64,000 nt of DNA from Clostridiales bacterium (GTDB lineage Bacteria > Bacillota > Clostridia > Oscillospirales > Oscillospiraceae). Below the pieces are notes generated by a model that saw nothing but the letters and a program-made list of their open reading frames with translations, had not been told where the DNA came from and ran no database searches. The stretch covers positions 1-64,000 of the forward strand of contig JALFRA010000002.1 of the NCBI GenBank assembly GCA_022785125.1. The letters are read 5' to 3'. Made by a program: the position numbers and the translations under genes. This document shows, in pieces, positions 7,899 through 16,358 of the stretch. Each line of letters opens with the position of its first letter. Position 1 is the stretch's first letter.

Positions 7899-9194
7899 TT
7901 AGTAGGGAGAGTGGAAACGCTTCTCGTATTCGACCTTCAGTGCATCGCGGAAATCGGGGTGGGCGATCTCGATGAGGTTGCGGGCGCGCTGGCGGAGGGT
8001 CTGACCCTTCAGGGCAGCCACACCGTACTCGGTGACGACATAATCCACATCGTTGCGGCTGGTGGTGACGGCAGCTCCCTCATCCAGCAGGGGGACGATC
8101 TTGGAGATCTTGCCCTTGACGGTGGAGGGCATGGCCATGATGGACACGCCGCCCTTACTGGCGGAGGCGCCGCGGACGAAGTCCACCTGGCCGCCCACGC
8201 CGGAGATCTGCTTGGGACCCACGGTCTCGGAGGCCACCTGGCCCATCAGATCCACCTGCACGCAGGAGTTGATGGAGATCAGGTTGTCATTCTGGGCGAT
8301 GACAAAGGGATTGTTTACATAGTCCACAGGCCGCAGCTCCACGTCGGGATTGTGGTCCACAAAGTCATACAGGCGTCTGGTACCCATCAGGAAGGCCACC
8401 ACAAATTTACCGGGGTTCAGTGTCTTCCTTGCGTTGGTAATGACACCAGCTTCAGCCAGCTCCACCACGCCGTCGGAGAACATCTCAGAATGGATACCCA
8501 GGTCCTTTTTCTCCTTCAGGAAGAGGAGAACGGCATCGGGGATGGCGCCGATGCCCAACTGAAGGGTAGCGCCGTCGGGGATCAGAGAGGCGCAGTTTTC
8601 ACCGATGGCCTTTTCAATATCGCCGATCTTCGGGGGGGCAAGCTCAATAATGGGAGCCTCATGCTCCACGATGCAGTCCAGATCCTCCACGGACACCAGG
8701 CTGTGGGGGCCGGTCCAGGGCATCTGAGGATTGACCTGGGCGATGACCACCTTGGCCTGCTTGACGGCCTCCAGGGTGTAGTCCACCGACACACCCAGGG
8801 AGCACATACCGTTCTCATCCGGCGGGGTCACGGCGACCATGGCAACATCCACCGGCATGGTGGAGCTGAACAGACGGGGGATCTCAAAGAAGAAGCTGGG
8901 GGTAAAGTCCGCCCGGCCCTCTTCCACCGCAGCCCGGGTGGAGCCTCCCACAAAGAAGGCATTGTGGCGGAAGTTCTTGGCGTATTCAGGTTTGCAATAC
9001 TCACCCTTGCCCATGGCCACCATGTGGACGATCTCTACATTCTCATAGGCAGAGGCGTTTGCTACCATAGCATCCAAAAGGTAAGAAGGTTCGCCGCAGG
9101 CATGAGCCACAACCACCCGATCGCCGGAACGGATGTGCTTGACAGCCTCCTCAGCGGACATAAGATGTTCCTGATAATAGGTTTTCCAGTTCAT
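7899..9194 (-). CDS. abfT: 4-hydroxybutyrate CoA-transferase (AbfT/Cat2 type)
   Basis: 431 residues, near full-length similarity to the Clostridium aminobutyricum enzyme as I recall it: GKGEYCKPEYAKNF, KQISGVGGQVDFVRGA and AAVTTSRNDVDYVVTEYG are family signatures. The catalytic glutamate is in HSEMFSDGVVEL. It moves CoA from acetyl- or butyryl-CoA onto 4-hydroxybutyrate in the cytoplasm. The start at 9194 (MNWKTYY) is set by AGGAG eight bases upstream; the ATG 21 bases earlier has no ribosome site. It supplies the substrate of AbfD, encoded 1.2 kb upstream in the same operon. Confidence 0.93.
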   Translation of the reverse strand: MNWKTYYQEHLMSAEEAVKHIRSGDRVVVAHACGEPSYLLDAMVANASAYENVEIVHMVAMGKGEYCKPEYAKNFRHNAFFVGGSTRAAVEEGRADFTPSFFFEIPRLFSSTMPVDVAMVAVTPPDENGMCSLGVSVDYTLEAVKQAKVVIAQVNPQMPWTGPHSLVSVEDLDCIVEHEAPIIELAPPKIGDIEKAIGENCASLIPDGATLQLGIGAIPDAVLLFLKEKKDLGIHSEMFSDGVVELAEAGVITNARKTLNPGKFVVAFLMGTRRLYDFVDHNPDVELRPVDYVNNPFVIAQNDNLISINSCVQVDLMGQVASETVGPKQISGVGGQVDFVRGASASKGGVSIMAMPSTVKGKISKIVPLLDEGAAVTTSRNDVDYVVTEYGVAALKGQTLRQRARNLIEIAHPDFRDALKVEYEKRFHSPY

Positions 9195-9288
9195 ACCATT
9201 CACTCCTGTTCCCATTTCAGAAGGGCTTATAATAGCGGTATTCGAACAGAGGGTCGTTCACTGCATAAGACACGGTATCCCTTCTCTT

Positions 9289-10032
9289 TTACGGATCGCT
9301 TTGAGAAGGCTGCTGCATGGAAAGCTGCAGTTCCGCGTCGGCCACCAGTGTCTCACCCCTGAGGATCTGCCCCCGGCACAGGGCATAGCCCAGCTCTCTC
9401 CGCTCCTCCAGCAAGGAGGCGTGGATATCCAGCTGATCGCCGGGGCGTACCTTGGCCCGGAAGTGGGCCTTGCGTACCCCCATAAAAAGAGGGGTATATC
9501 GGGCATAGCAGGGCAGAGAAAGCAGCAGCAGGTCGGCGGTCTGGGCCATACACTCCAGCAGATAAATACCGGGAAGCACCGGGTCTCCGGGGAAGTGTCC
9601 GGCAAAGCACGGCAGTGCTCTGTCTACGGTGAATTGTGCGGCGGCTTCCACGCCGGGCGCCACACGGGAGGCGCTGTCCACCAGCAGCATGGGCGGCCGG
9701 TGAGGAAGCAGCGCCATGACGCCGTCCCGGCTCAGGGTCTGGACCCGCGGCCCCTCCAGGGCTGCTTTCAGTGCATCCCGGGTAGGCAACAGATCCTCCC
9801 AGCCGCCCATATAGAGCAGCCGTTCGGCGGGAACAGTCAGTCCGTCCACATTTGCGCAGCGGCTGGGACAGCCGCACACCACCAACACCGCTGTATAGGG
9901 CTTTCCCGCCTCGGCGATGACAAAATCACACTTGGGCAGGAGGCCGGACAGCCGCTTCACCACAGCCACACGGTCGTACCGGGAGTTGCATCCGCCGCAG
10001 TAGCGCACCCCGATTTCCATCCGCTCAGGCAT
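9289..10032 (-). CDS. Cys-rich domain fused to FabZ-like hot-dog dehydratase
   Basis: 247 residues. About 1-95 form a small domain with VRYCGGCNSRYDRV and VVCGCPSRCANVDG, two paired-Cys motifs that could hold a metal or an Fe-S cluster; I do not recognise the family. About 96-247 are a hot-dog fold like 3-hydroxyacyl-ACP dehydratase FabZ: LPHRPPMLLVD, then CFAGHFPGDPVLPGIYLLECMAQ with the catalytic His and Glu. It overlaps nifU by 8 bases. The dehydratase half could act on an ACP-bound 3-hydroxyacyl chain, possibly on the ACP at 7566; the fusion suggests a cofactor or partner bound by the Cys domain. Confidence 0.75.
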   Translation of the reverse strand: MPERMEIGVRYCGGCNSRYDRVAVVKRLSGLLPKCDFVIAEAGKPYTAVLVVCGCPSRCANVDGLTVPAERLLYMGGWEDLLPTRDALKAALEGPRVQTLSRDGVMALLPHRPPMLLVDSASRVAPGVEAAAQFTVDRALPCFAGHFPGDPVLPGIYLLECMAQTADLLLLSLPCYARYTPLFMGVRKAHFRAKVRPGDQLDIHASLLEERRELGYALCRGQILRGETLVADAELQLSMQQPSQSDP

Positions 10033-10306
10033 GGTGATTCCTCAGGATGGCCCTGGCCTGTTCCAGCAGATCGGGGCTGACCTCATGGACAAGCACCGCC
10101 CGCTTGATGTCGGGCAGGTGTTCCACAAGGGCAGACTGGATCAGCTCCTCGGTGGTGAGATCGGCAGCCGGGCAACCGGCGCATTGTCCCTTCAATTTGA
10201 ACTGCACAATGCCGTCCTCTACCTCCAGTACCTCCATCTCTCCGCCATGGGCGCGGAGCAAAGGTCTTACATGTTCATCCAGTACCGCTTCGATCTCCGG
10301 ATACAT
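10025..10306 (-). CDS. NifU C-terminal-like Fe-S protein
   Basis: 93 residues matching the NifU C-terminal (Nfu) domain: EIEAVLDEHVRPLLRAHGGEMEV, then GQCAGCPAADLTTEELIQ with the CxxC pair that holds a transient [4Fe-4S] cluster. AGGAGG nine bases before the ATG at 10306 sets the start. Next to AbfD, which needs a [4Fe-4S] cluster and FAD, it is probably a dedicated cluster carrier. Confidence 0.85.
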   Translation of the reverse strand: MYPEIEAVLDEHVRPLLRAHGGEMEVLEVEDGIVQFKLKGQCAGCPAADLTTEELIQSALVEHLPDIKRAVLVHEVSPDLLEQARAILRNHHA

Positions 10307-10346
10307 AGGCAAAAGCCTCCTTTTCTGCTGTTATGGGGAGAAACAA

Positions 10347-10379
10347 GGCACACTGCGAAGGAAGCCTCCGCAGCGTGCC
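10347..10379 (-). terminator. Hairpin downstream of abfD
   Basis: 11-bp arms GGCACACTGCG / CGCAGCGTGCC with one mismatch, followed on the minus strand by TTGTTTCT. Probably an attenuator or RNA-stabilising stem between abfD and nifU. Confidence 0.45.
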
Positions 10380-10417
10380 CGTTCAGCTTCCTTTATCCCG
10401 CCGGAAGGGGCGGAGGA

Positions 10418-11872
10418 TCAGTCCTCCTTGATGTGGGCGATGGCCTTGGCCAGCGCCTTCTTATGGGCCAGGTTGCCTTGACGGGAGATCATGATGCGCT
10501 GCGCCTGGGGAGAACCGGCGCCGTGCATGGACTCAGTACGGTAGCCCACGGCCGCGGTGCCCAGAGACAGGTTTTCAATGAGGCGCAGGATGCGCAGACG
10601 GTTCTCGGTGGAGACCGCGTTGACGCCCCGCAGGTACTTGTCGATGACGGGACCCAGCTTGGGATCACGGAAGTCAGACTCGGAGGGGGCGGTGACCATC
10701 AGGCCGCCAGCGATGTCCTCGGCCAGCCGGACGATCTCATAGGGGAAACGGGTAACGTTCTGCTTACAGACGTTGGCCAGCAACAGGTCGATCATGTAGT
10801 TGCCGCTCTCGGTGGGGTAACCCTCGGCGGAACAGGCGATGCCGCAGCAGTACAGAGTCTCGTTCAGGTGGGTCATCTCAATAAGCTTATCCTTCACGTG
10901 GCTGGCCTTGGCGGCGCCGTTGTAGTCGGCGGCCACAGCGGCGGCGCCGATGAGGACGTCGCCCACGCCCACCTTACAGCCGCCGTAGCTCTGGCGGTGA
11001 TAGCCGGCGAAGCGCTCCACCAGCATACCGGCAAACTCAGTCTCGCCGTTGAGGAAGATGCGGTCGTTGGGGACAAAGACGTGGTCAAAGACGGTGAGGG
11101 CCTCCACGCCGCCGAACTCGGAATTGCCCACGTCCATCTCACTGCCCTCCAGCTTGCGGGTATCGCAGCTCTGGCGGCCGATGATCATGTACAGGCCCTC
11201 GGTGTCCAGGGGCACAGCGAAGGAGATGGCGTAATCTTTGTCATCGGGGCCCATGGAGATGGTGGGCATGACGATGACTTCATGGGAGTTGATGATACCA
11301 GTCTGATGGGCCTTGGCGCCGCACACCACCACGCCGTCGGGACGACGTTCAACCACCCGCAGGAACAGATCGGGATCAGCCTGCTCATGGGGAGCCTTGG
11401 AGCGGTCACCCTTGGTATCGGTCATGGCGCCGTCCACGGTCAGGTCGTTCTCCTGGCAGTAGAGCATGAACTTCTTGAAGTTCTCATGGTAGTGGGTGCC
11501 ATAGCGCTTGTCGATCTCATAGGTGGTGGAGTACTCGGCGTTAAAGGCGTCCATGCCCACGCAGCGCTGGAAGCAGGCGGCGGTCTTCTGACCCAGCAGG
11601 CGCTGCATCTTGACCTTGTTGCGCAGGTCCTCAGTGGAGCGGTGGATGTGGGTGAAGCGGTTGATGCGCTCACCGGTCTCGGGGGAGATGGCGGTCATCA
11701 GGTCCTGATACTCCGGCATCTGGGCCAGGTCGTAAGTCATACGGACGGAATTCAGGGAGGGACGCAGAATAGGATTATCAACAGGATTTTCCACTTTCTT
11801 GCCGAACATATAGATCTGCATAGGGATCTTGCGGATGCTTTCGATATACTGTTCACCAGTCATGAGTGCCAT
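10418..11872 (-). CDS. abfD: 4-hydroxybutyryl-CoA dehydratase
   Basis: 484 residues, close along its length to the Clostridium aminobutyricum enzyme. It converts 4-hydroxybutyryl-CoA to crotonyl-CoA through a radical mechanism using FAD and a [4Fe-4S] cluster. The cluster ligands are present: Cys100 and Cys104 in TAACFQRCVGMDAFN, and the His and Cys of GYHRQSYGGCKVG. MHGAGSPQAQRIMI and KASHVKDKLIEMTHLNETLY are also intact. AAGGAAG precedes the ATG. With AbfT it converts 4-hydroxybutyrate (from GABA or succinate, or taken up) to crotonyl-CoA and so towards butyrate. The 4-hydroxybutyrate dehydrogenase is not in the window. Confidence 0.96.
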   Translation of the reverse strand: MALMTGEQYIESIRKIPMQIYMFGKKVENPVDNPILRPSLNSVRMTYDLAQMPEYQDLMTAISPETGERINRFTHIHRSTEDLRNKVKMQRLLGQKTAACFQRCVGMDAFNAEYSTTYEIDKRYGTHYHENFKKFMLYCQENDLTVDGAMTDTKGDRSKAPHEQADPDLFLRVVERRPDGVVVCGAKAHQTGIINSHEVIVMPTISMGPDDKDYAISFAVPLDTEGLYMIIGRQSCDTRKLEGSEMDVGNSEFGGVEALTVFDHVFVPNDRIFLNGETEFAGMLVERFAGYHRQSYGGCKVGVGDVLIGAAAVAADYNGAAKASHVKDKLIEMTHLNETLYCCGIACSAEGYPTESGNYMIDLLLANVCKQNVTRFPYEIVRLAEDIAGGLMVTAPSESDFRDPKLGPVIDKYLRGVNAVSTENRLRILRLIENLSLGTAAVGYRTESMHGAGSPQAQRIMISRQGNLAHKKALAKAIAHIKED

Positions 11873-11938
11873 AATGATACTTCCTTTCTCTCACTGAAAA
11901 TAAATAATGATGTAATACCGGATGAATGCTCGCCAGTT

Positions 11939-13327
11939 TTACTCAGCGTCCTGAGAAGCGCCTACAGCAGCCTGAGAAACACGCTTCTTGCTCTCAAAGA
12001 GGATGATAAACAGAACGATGCCGACGCCCAGGCCCCAGGCAGCACCCTTAACCGCCAGGACAGCGCCCATAACGCCGCATACACCCCGCTCGATATCGCT
12101 CTTGCACATATTCATGGCCAACTGGGTGCAGATAAAGCCCTGCACCAGCATAGTCAGAGAAAGGGCAATGGGCAGCACGGGCTGCAGCAGAGAGGAGATG
12201 GGCATCAGCGCCACGCAGATAAAGGTACACCAGCGGAAGGTACCAGCGCCGCTGTAGAAGGACTCCATGGCCTTGGGGCCTTCCTTATAGCGCTGGGAAA
12301 CAGCGGCAGTCACGGCAGCCCACAGTGGGCCGCAGGTCTGGGTGTAGGGACAGCAAACGGCCATAGCCACGTTGCGGATACCGCTGATGATGTTGGAGCG
12401 GTTGGCGTCAAAGATCAGCTTTTCATCGGGGCGGGCCACATCGGCGGAATGGAGCAGCTCCTCAGAAGTAACAAAGTCGCCGAAGGCAATGATGTACACC
12501 ACGATGGCCACAGGAATGGCAGCGATCCAAGTAGCGGCACTGGGCCAGCCAATGGCAAAGGGAGAAAGCTGATTCCAGATGTTAGCGAACTCAGGAATCT
12601 TGATGAGAGGCCACCAAGTGATCTCGGGCACCGCGATCTCGCCTACCAGAGGACCGATCACAACGCCGATCAGAATGGCCGGCAGCATGCCGAACTTGCC
12701 GATCATATCGATGGCTTTGTATTTTTTACGCATATTGGCCCAAACAGGGCTGAACAGGCAGAAGTACGCAATGACAATACCTACGGTAATGGAGATGGGA
12801 AAACTGTTGTAGCGGCCGGTGGCGCCGAATTCGCCGATGACCGCGGCAACGCCGCCGCCCATAAGCACGCCGGCCTTTACGGAGTTGGGCACCATATGGA
12901 CCATTTTGCCTCCGATGCCGGTGATGCCGAAGATCAGGAAGATCAGGCCCAGGATCATCTGCATAGCAATCAAGCCCTGCGTACGGCCAGGCCCTATTTC
13001 ATAGCCTTTCAGGAATGCGGTAATGATGGGAATTGCCGGAGTGATCCACCCGGGAACCACAGGATCGCCCAGCAGGATGTGCAGATTATAGAAGAAGCCG
13101 TTAATGATAACCATGGACAACGCCACTTCATAACTGACGCCCAGCACATCGGTCAGTACAGGAATAGCTCCCAGACAGGTGGCGCACATGAAAATGGCCT
13201 GGATCATTTCAGGGAAGGACCATGCATAGTGGATGAAGGGCAGGCGGATTTTGAAGATCCCCGCTTTCCAGCAGGGTTGTTCTTCGCCGTATTTACGATA
13301 ACGGCTGACAAAGTTTTCATTTGCCAT
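11939..13327 (-). CDS. NCS2/SLC23-like membrane permease
   Basis: 462 residues with about 12 predicted membrane helices. DPVVPGWITPAIPIITAFL and a glycine-rich MGGGVAAVIGEFGATG resemble the substrate-binding half-helices of the xanthine/uracil (NCS2) or related benzoate-type permeases, but the match is loose and the substrate is unknown. It is the first gene after the sigma-54 promoter at 13407-13422 and precedes abfD by 66 bases, so uptake of 4-hydroxybutyrate or a related acid is the contextual guess. GAGGGAACGTAA sets the start. Confidence 0.7.
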   Translation of the reverse strand: MANENFVSRYRKYGEEQPCWKAGIFKIRLPFIHYAWSFPEMIQAIFMCATCLGAIPVLTDVLGVSYEVALSMVIINGFFYNLHILLGDPVVPGWITPAIPIITAFLKGYEIGPGRTQGLIAMQMILGLIFLIFGITGIGGKMVHMVPNSVKAGVLMGGGVAAVIGEFGATGRYNSFPISITVGIVIAYFCLFSPVWANMRKKYKAIDMIGKFGMLPAILIGVVIGPLVGEIAVPEITWWPLIKIPEFANIWNQLSPFAIGWPSAATWIAAIPVAIVVYIIAFGDFVTSEELLHSADVARPDEKLIFDANRSNIISGIRNVAMAVCCPYTQTCGPLWAAVTAAVSQRYKEGPKAMESFYSGAGTFRWCTFICVALMPISSLLQPVLPIALSLTMLVQGFICTQLAMNMCKSDIERGVCGVMGAVLAVKGAAWGLGVGIVLFIILFESKKRVSQAAVGASQDAE

Positions 13328-13406
13328 TTACGTTCCCTCTTTCTCCCAACAGGGGCATAGTGTTATTTCCTTGTTTGGTCGACCACGTTGCAACGCTTTC
13401 ATTAAC

Positions 13407-13422
13407 TGCATATATTATGCCA
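13407..13422 (-). promoter_or_regulatory. Sigma-54 (-24/-12) promoter of the permease-abf operon
   Basis: Minus strand TGGCATAATATATGCA has GG and GC separated by exactly 10 bases, the signature of a sigma-54 promoter (consensus TGGCAC-N5-TTGCA). It lies about 80 bases upstream of the permease start, beside the gene of an AAA+ sigma-54 activator. Confidence 0.75.
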
Positions 13423-13424
13423 AG

Positions 13425-13472
13425 TCTAAAAAAATTCCTCAAACTGCTGCGGCTGCAGCAATTTGAGGAATT
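13425..13472 (-). terminator. Terminator of the sigma-54 activator gene
   Basis: 18-bp arms (13433-13450 with 13455-13472, one mismatch), GGCT/AGCC loop, followed on the minus strand by TTTTTTT. Transcription from the activator gene ends directly before the -24 element. Confidence 0.85.
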
Positions 13473-13495
13473 GCTTCAAAAAGTTCAAAGCACGA

Positions 13496-13515
13496 TTGTT
13501 TCATTTTTGAAACAA
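13496..13515. promoter_or_regulatory. Upstream activating palindrome
   Basis: Perfect inverted repeat TTGTTTCATTTTTGAAACAA (8-bp arms, 4-base centre), 74-93 bases upstream of the -24 element. TGTTTC-N-GAAACA palindromes at such a distance are typical binding sites of sigma-54 activators; the neighbouring activator is the natural candidate. Confidence 0.65.
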
Positions 13516-13602
13516 GATTAGATTGTTAAAATTCAGTCAAAGTCGCCAAACCGCAGGCACCGCCCCCACTCCGGCATACGATGCAAAAACGCAACAGCTG
13601 TT

Positions 13603-15033
13603 TTATTTTTGCATCGACGCCAGATACTTCTGTCGCTTGCGCACAAATGTTGCAGCATCCATACCCAGGCTAGCCGCTGCGGCACGCACATTTCCGTATC
13701 GTTCATAGGCCCGGCTCATATATCCATACTCATAGGCGGCAACCAGCCGCTTCAAGCTGACAGGCCCCTCCTGAGCCTGACCCGCAGAATCCTTGGCACG
13801 TCGACAGATCATAGGCAGATCGCTGGAGCAAATCTCATTTTCGGTGCTGAGAATGACTGCCTGCTCCACCACATTCTTAAGTTCCCGCACATTTCCAGGC
13901 CAATGATAGGCATAGAGAATGTCCAGTGCTTTCTCGGAAAAAAACTTTTGATAGCGGTACTTTTTGTTCATGTCACGCAGAAAACACTCCACCAACGGTC
14001 TGATGTCTCCTCTGCGCTCCCGCAGGGGCGGTATCTCAATGGGGACCACATTCAGTCGGTAGTATAGATCCTCCCGAAAAGTCTTGTTTTGCACCATCTC
14101 CAGTAAATTCCGGTTGGTGGCGGCAATAATGCGGGTATCCACCGGGATATCGCGGATACCGCCTACACGGCGAATCTGCATCTCCTGCAGGACGCGCAGC
14201 AGGTGAACCTGCATTTCGAGCGGAAGGTCACCCACCTCATCCAGGAATACGGTACCTTTGTCGGCACTTTCAAAAACGCCCAGTTTCCCCTCCTTGCTGG
14301 CCCCTGTAAAGGCTCCTTTTTCATAGCCAAACAGCTCACTTTCGATCAGCGTGGCAGGGATAGCACCGCAGTTGATGCCAATAAAACTCTGATCTGCACG
14401 GGTGGAATTTTCATAGATATAGCGGGCAAACTGCTCCTTACCCACTCCAGTCTCTCCCAGCAGCAGGATAGTGGTATCCAATGCGGCCACCTTTTTGGCC
14501 CGGCTGAGGACACCCAAGGTTTTGGGGTCAGCTGCAATGATCTGGTGTTCAAATTTCTGATTGCGCTGCAAGAATTCCATTTCACGGCGATGGCGCTGCT
14601 GGCTTTCTGTATACATATTTTGCAGGCGATAGATCTCTGTCATATCACGGACGACGGTGACGATCATTGTGAGCTGCCCCTGGGCATCGAAATGGGGCGA
14701 ACTGGTAATCAGCGCTTTCTTTCCCGTTTTGAAATTTTGCTTTAATGTAACGGATTTGCCTGTCTCCAGCACATCCAGAGAGCCTGAGCGGTTGATCATC
14801 CCGCTGGATACGATCTCACGCATATTTTTACCCAGGACCTCTTTGCGATGAAGCCCGGAAATCTCCTCATAGGCGTCATTGATTAGGATCGTATTTGCAT
14901 TTCCGTCGGTAATATACAGCCCGTCATGTACGCTGTTCAGAATCTCAAAAAGCTGCTGGCTGATCTCTTCTGTGTTGCCCTTCAGCAGCGAGCTGCCTGC
15001 GTTGGGCTGATAAGTGGGTTCAGGAATGGACAT
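13603..15033 (-). CDS. PAS-AAA+-HTH sigma-54 activator
   Basis: 476 residues. A PAS domain (about 28-135) is followed by a short coiled segment and an AAA+ domain with Walker A GETGVGKE (193-200), the sigma-54-contacting loop GAFTGA (240-245) and Walker B TVFLDEVGDL (261-270). The C-terminus ends in a Fis-like helix-turn-helix (GNVRAAAASLGMDAATFVRKR). The ATG at 15033 follows GGAGGG by seven bases. It probably senses a small ligand or redox state through PAS and turns on the permease-abf operon from the palindrome at 13496. GAFTGA is intact, so it should be an active sigma-54 partner. Confidence 0.93.
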   Translation of the reverse strand: MSIPEPTYQPNAGSSLLKGNTEEISQQLFEILNSVHDGLYITDGNANTILINDAYEEISGLHRKEVLGKNMREIVSSGMINRSGSLDVLETGKSVTLKQNFKTGKKALITSSPHFDAQGQLTMIVTVVRDMTEIYRLQNMYTESQQRHRREMEFLQRNQKFEHQIIAADPKTLGVLSRAKKVAALDTTILLLGETGVGKEQFARYIYENSTRADQSFIGINCGAIPATLIESELFGYEKGAFTGASKEGKLGVFESADKGTVFLDEVGDLPLEMQVHLLRVLQEMQIRRVGGIRDIPVDTRIIAATNRNLLEMVQNKTFREDLYYRLNVVPIEIPPLRERRGDIRPLVECFLRDMNKKYRYQKFFSEKALDILYAYHWPGNVRELKNVVEQAVILSTENEICSSDLPMICRRAKDSAGQAQEGPVSLKRLVAAYEYGYMSRAYERYGNVRAAAASLGMDAATFVRKRQKYLASMQK

Positions 15034-15080
15034 CCGTACTCCCTCCATCAAAGAGACTGGTTTGGCATAAGACGGGGACC

Positions 15081-15653
15081 CTACGCGGCAGGGATCTTAC
15101 CTTCCAGGATATAGATGGGTTTATTGCATTTCTGTGTCAAAAAGCCGTCAAAGCGGTCCAGCTCCCGGGGGTCAGAAAATGCCGAGACCGGGATCATATA
15201 TGCGCCTTGCGTAAAGTACAGCAGCCGCCACTGCTTCAATGCGGCCAGATGCGTCACATCAGCATACCGGACGGATGCAGACTCCTCCCCCACAGTGGCA
15301 AGGATATCATCGCGACGAAAGGTAAAGGTGACCGTGGAAGGATATTGTCCTCGGCTCTTCGCAGCCTTGATCGCCTTTCGACAGGTCTTGCGCTGGGCAC
15401 GCATGGCGCCAAGCGGAATCACCGCAAATTGCAACACAGCAAATACAATGCCGCCCACACGCAGGGCTATTGGCCAGGCACTCCAGTTGTAGACGAGCAG
15501 AACCAGGATCAGAAGCCCGATACTAAAGAGTGCGGGATATGCCATGACTTCCATCCGATGTTTCTGAAAGAGCTTCCAGGTCCCCCGGGCCATTGCCTGA
15601 TATGCATTTATATCATATCTGCTCTGTAGTACAAACGTCTCTTGTGCCTCCAT
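15081..15653 (-). CDS. YcxB-like two-helix membrane protein
   Basis: 190 residues with two adjacent membrane helices (about 35-53 and 60-80) followed by a soluble C-terminal half with RRDDILATVGEESASVRYADV and LYFTQGAYMIPVSAF, as in YcxB-family proteins. The function of the family is unknown. It ends 47 bases before the start of the sigma-54 activator and may be transcribed with it. Confidence 0.6.
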   Translation of the reverse strand: MEAQETFVLQSRYDINAYQAMARGTWKLFQKHRMEVMAYPALFSIGLLILVLLVYNWSAWPIALRVGGIVFAVLQFAVIPLGAMRAQRKTCRKAIKAAKSRGQYPSTVTFTFRRDDILATVGEESASVRYADVTHLAALKQWRLLYFTQGAYMIPVSAFSDPRELDRFDGFLTQKCNKPIYILEGKIPAA

Positions 15654-16144
15654 GATACGCTCCTCCTATTTTGATTTGGCAGTCCGGTGCATAACTATTA
15701 TGGATCGATGTGTTGTCAGTTTTAGGTTTAGTGTAGTTTATCATGGAGCCCATAGAGATTCAAGAGATTAGGCTTTACTTTTAGCCAAATCATATTTGCG
15801 GAATAATCTGAAAGTATAAATTTTCATAATTTATATTTATACGTTTGCCCCGCCAATCTGTAAAACGGTACCAAATCCGCTATTTTCCTGTTCTAGTATC
15901 TTTTTCTGCTTTCTTTGAAGCAATACCGCTACTATCATGTAATTTCTGAACCGCCGTTCCTCAATCCGCGCATGGACCACTATCTGGAATTTGAGTCGGA
16001 ATACTAGAAAATGACTCTTTTACACCACTTAAAAGTACGCTGCCGGATATCGGAATCCAATTCCGGATGCCTCAAAGTTCTAAACCCCTTCAGAAATCCG
16101 AGGATCAAAAAAGCAGCTCACTCTGTACCAACAGGCATAAAAAT
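15654..16144. other. Gene-poor region left of the guaA element
   Basis: AT-rich stretch without a convincing gene. A 36-codon open frame on the plus strand ending in DHYLEFESEY-stop (TAG at about 16006) has no start codon and may be the relict 3' end of a gene. Before insertion of the element this sequence lay directly downstream of guaA. Confidence 0.4.
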
Positions 16145-16186
16145 GCCGCAAACTCTTGTACAGCAAGAGTTTGCGGCGCTTTTTTC
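16145..16186. terminator. Bidirectional terminator, probably the original guaA terminator
   Basis: 14-bp arms GCCGCAAACTCTTG / CAAGAGTTTGCGGC with a five-base loop, followed by GCTTTTTTC on the plus strand and ATTTTTATG on the minus strand. It lies immediately beyond the left attachment repeat, where the terminator of guaA would have been before insertion, and now serves the herA operon. Confidence 0.75.
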
Positions 16187-16196
16187 ACTCCCACTC
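16185..16196 (-). repeat. Left attachment repeat (att)
   Basis: Minus strand GAGTGGGAGTGA matches 11 of 12 bases with the end of guaA at 29075-29086 (GAGTGGGAATGA), in the same orientation. Confidence 0.75.
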
Positions 16197-16296
16197 GCTC
16201 CTGTCAGAAGTTTTCTAAACGGATTTGCTTATGGGATTTAGTTCAGGGTATTGGCATTATTTCCATTATTCAGATAGTAGAGGCTATCTGATTTTT

Positions 16297-16315
16297 TGTT
16301 GCCATGGTGTTGCCA
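16297..16315 (+). repeat. Integrase arm-type boxes, left end
   Basis: Two direct copies of TGTTGCCA start at 16297 and 16308, 11 bp apart, about 100 bp inside the left att. The same pair occurs near the right att. Confidence 0.6.
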
Positions 16316-16358
16316 GCATTCGTTCTGATTATATGTCCAAGATGCTTGCTGTTCAAGC

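Noticed and set aside
10031-13360. Very long plus-strand open frame (about 1,100 codons) opposite nifU, abfD and the permease
   Set aside because: It is antisense to three well-supported genes, has no ribosome site or recognisable domain, and its composition (Gly, His, Asp, Val) is that of a frame opposite GC-rich coding sequence.
13433-13472. 40-bp near-palindrome as the activator binding site
   Set aside because: It is followed by a T7 run on the minus strand downstream of the activator gene, so it is a terminator; the smaller palindrome at 13496-13515 is at the better distance for activation.
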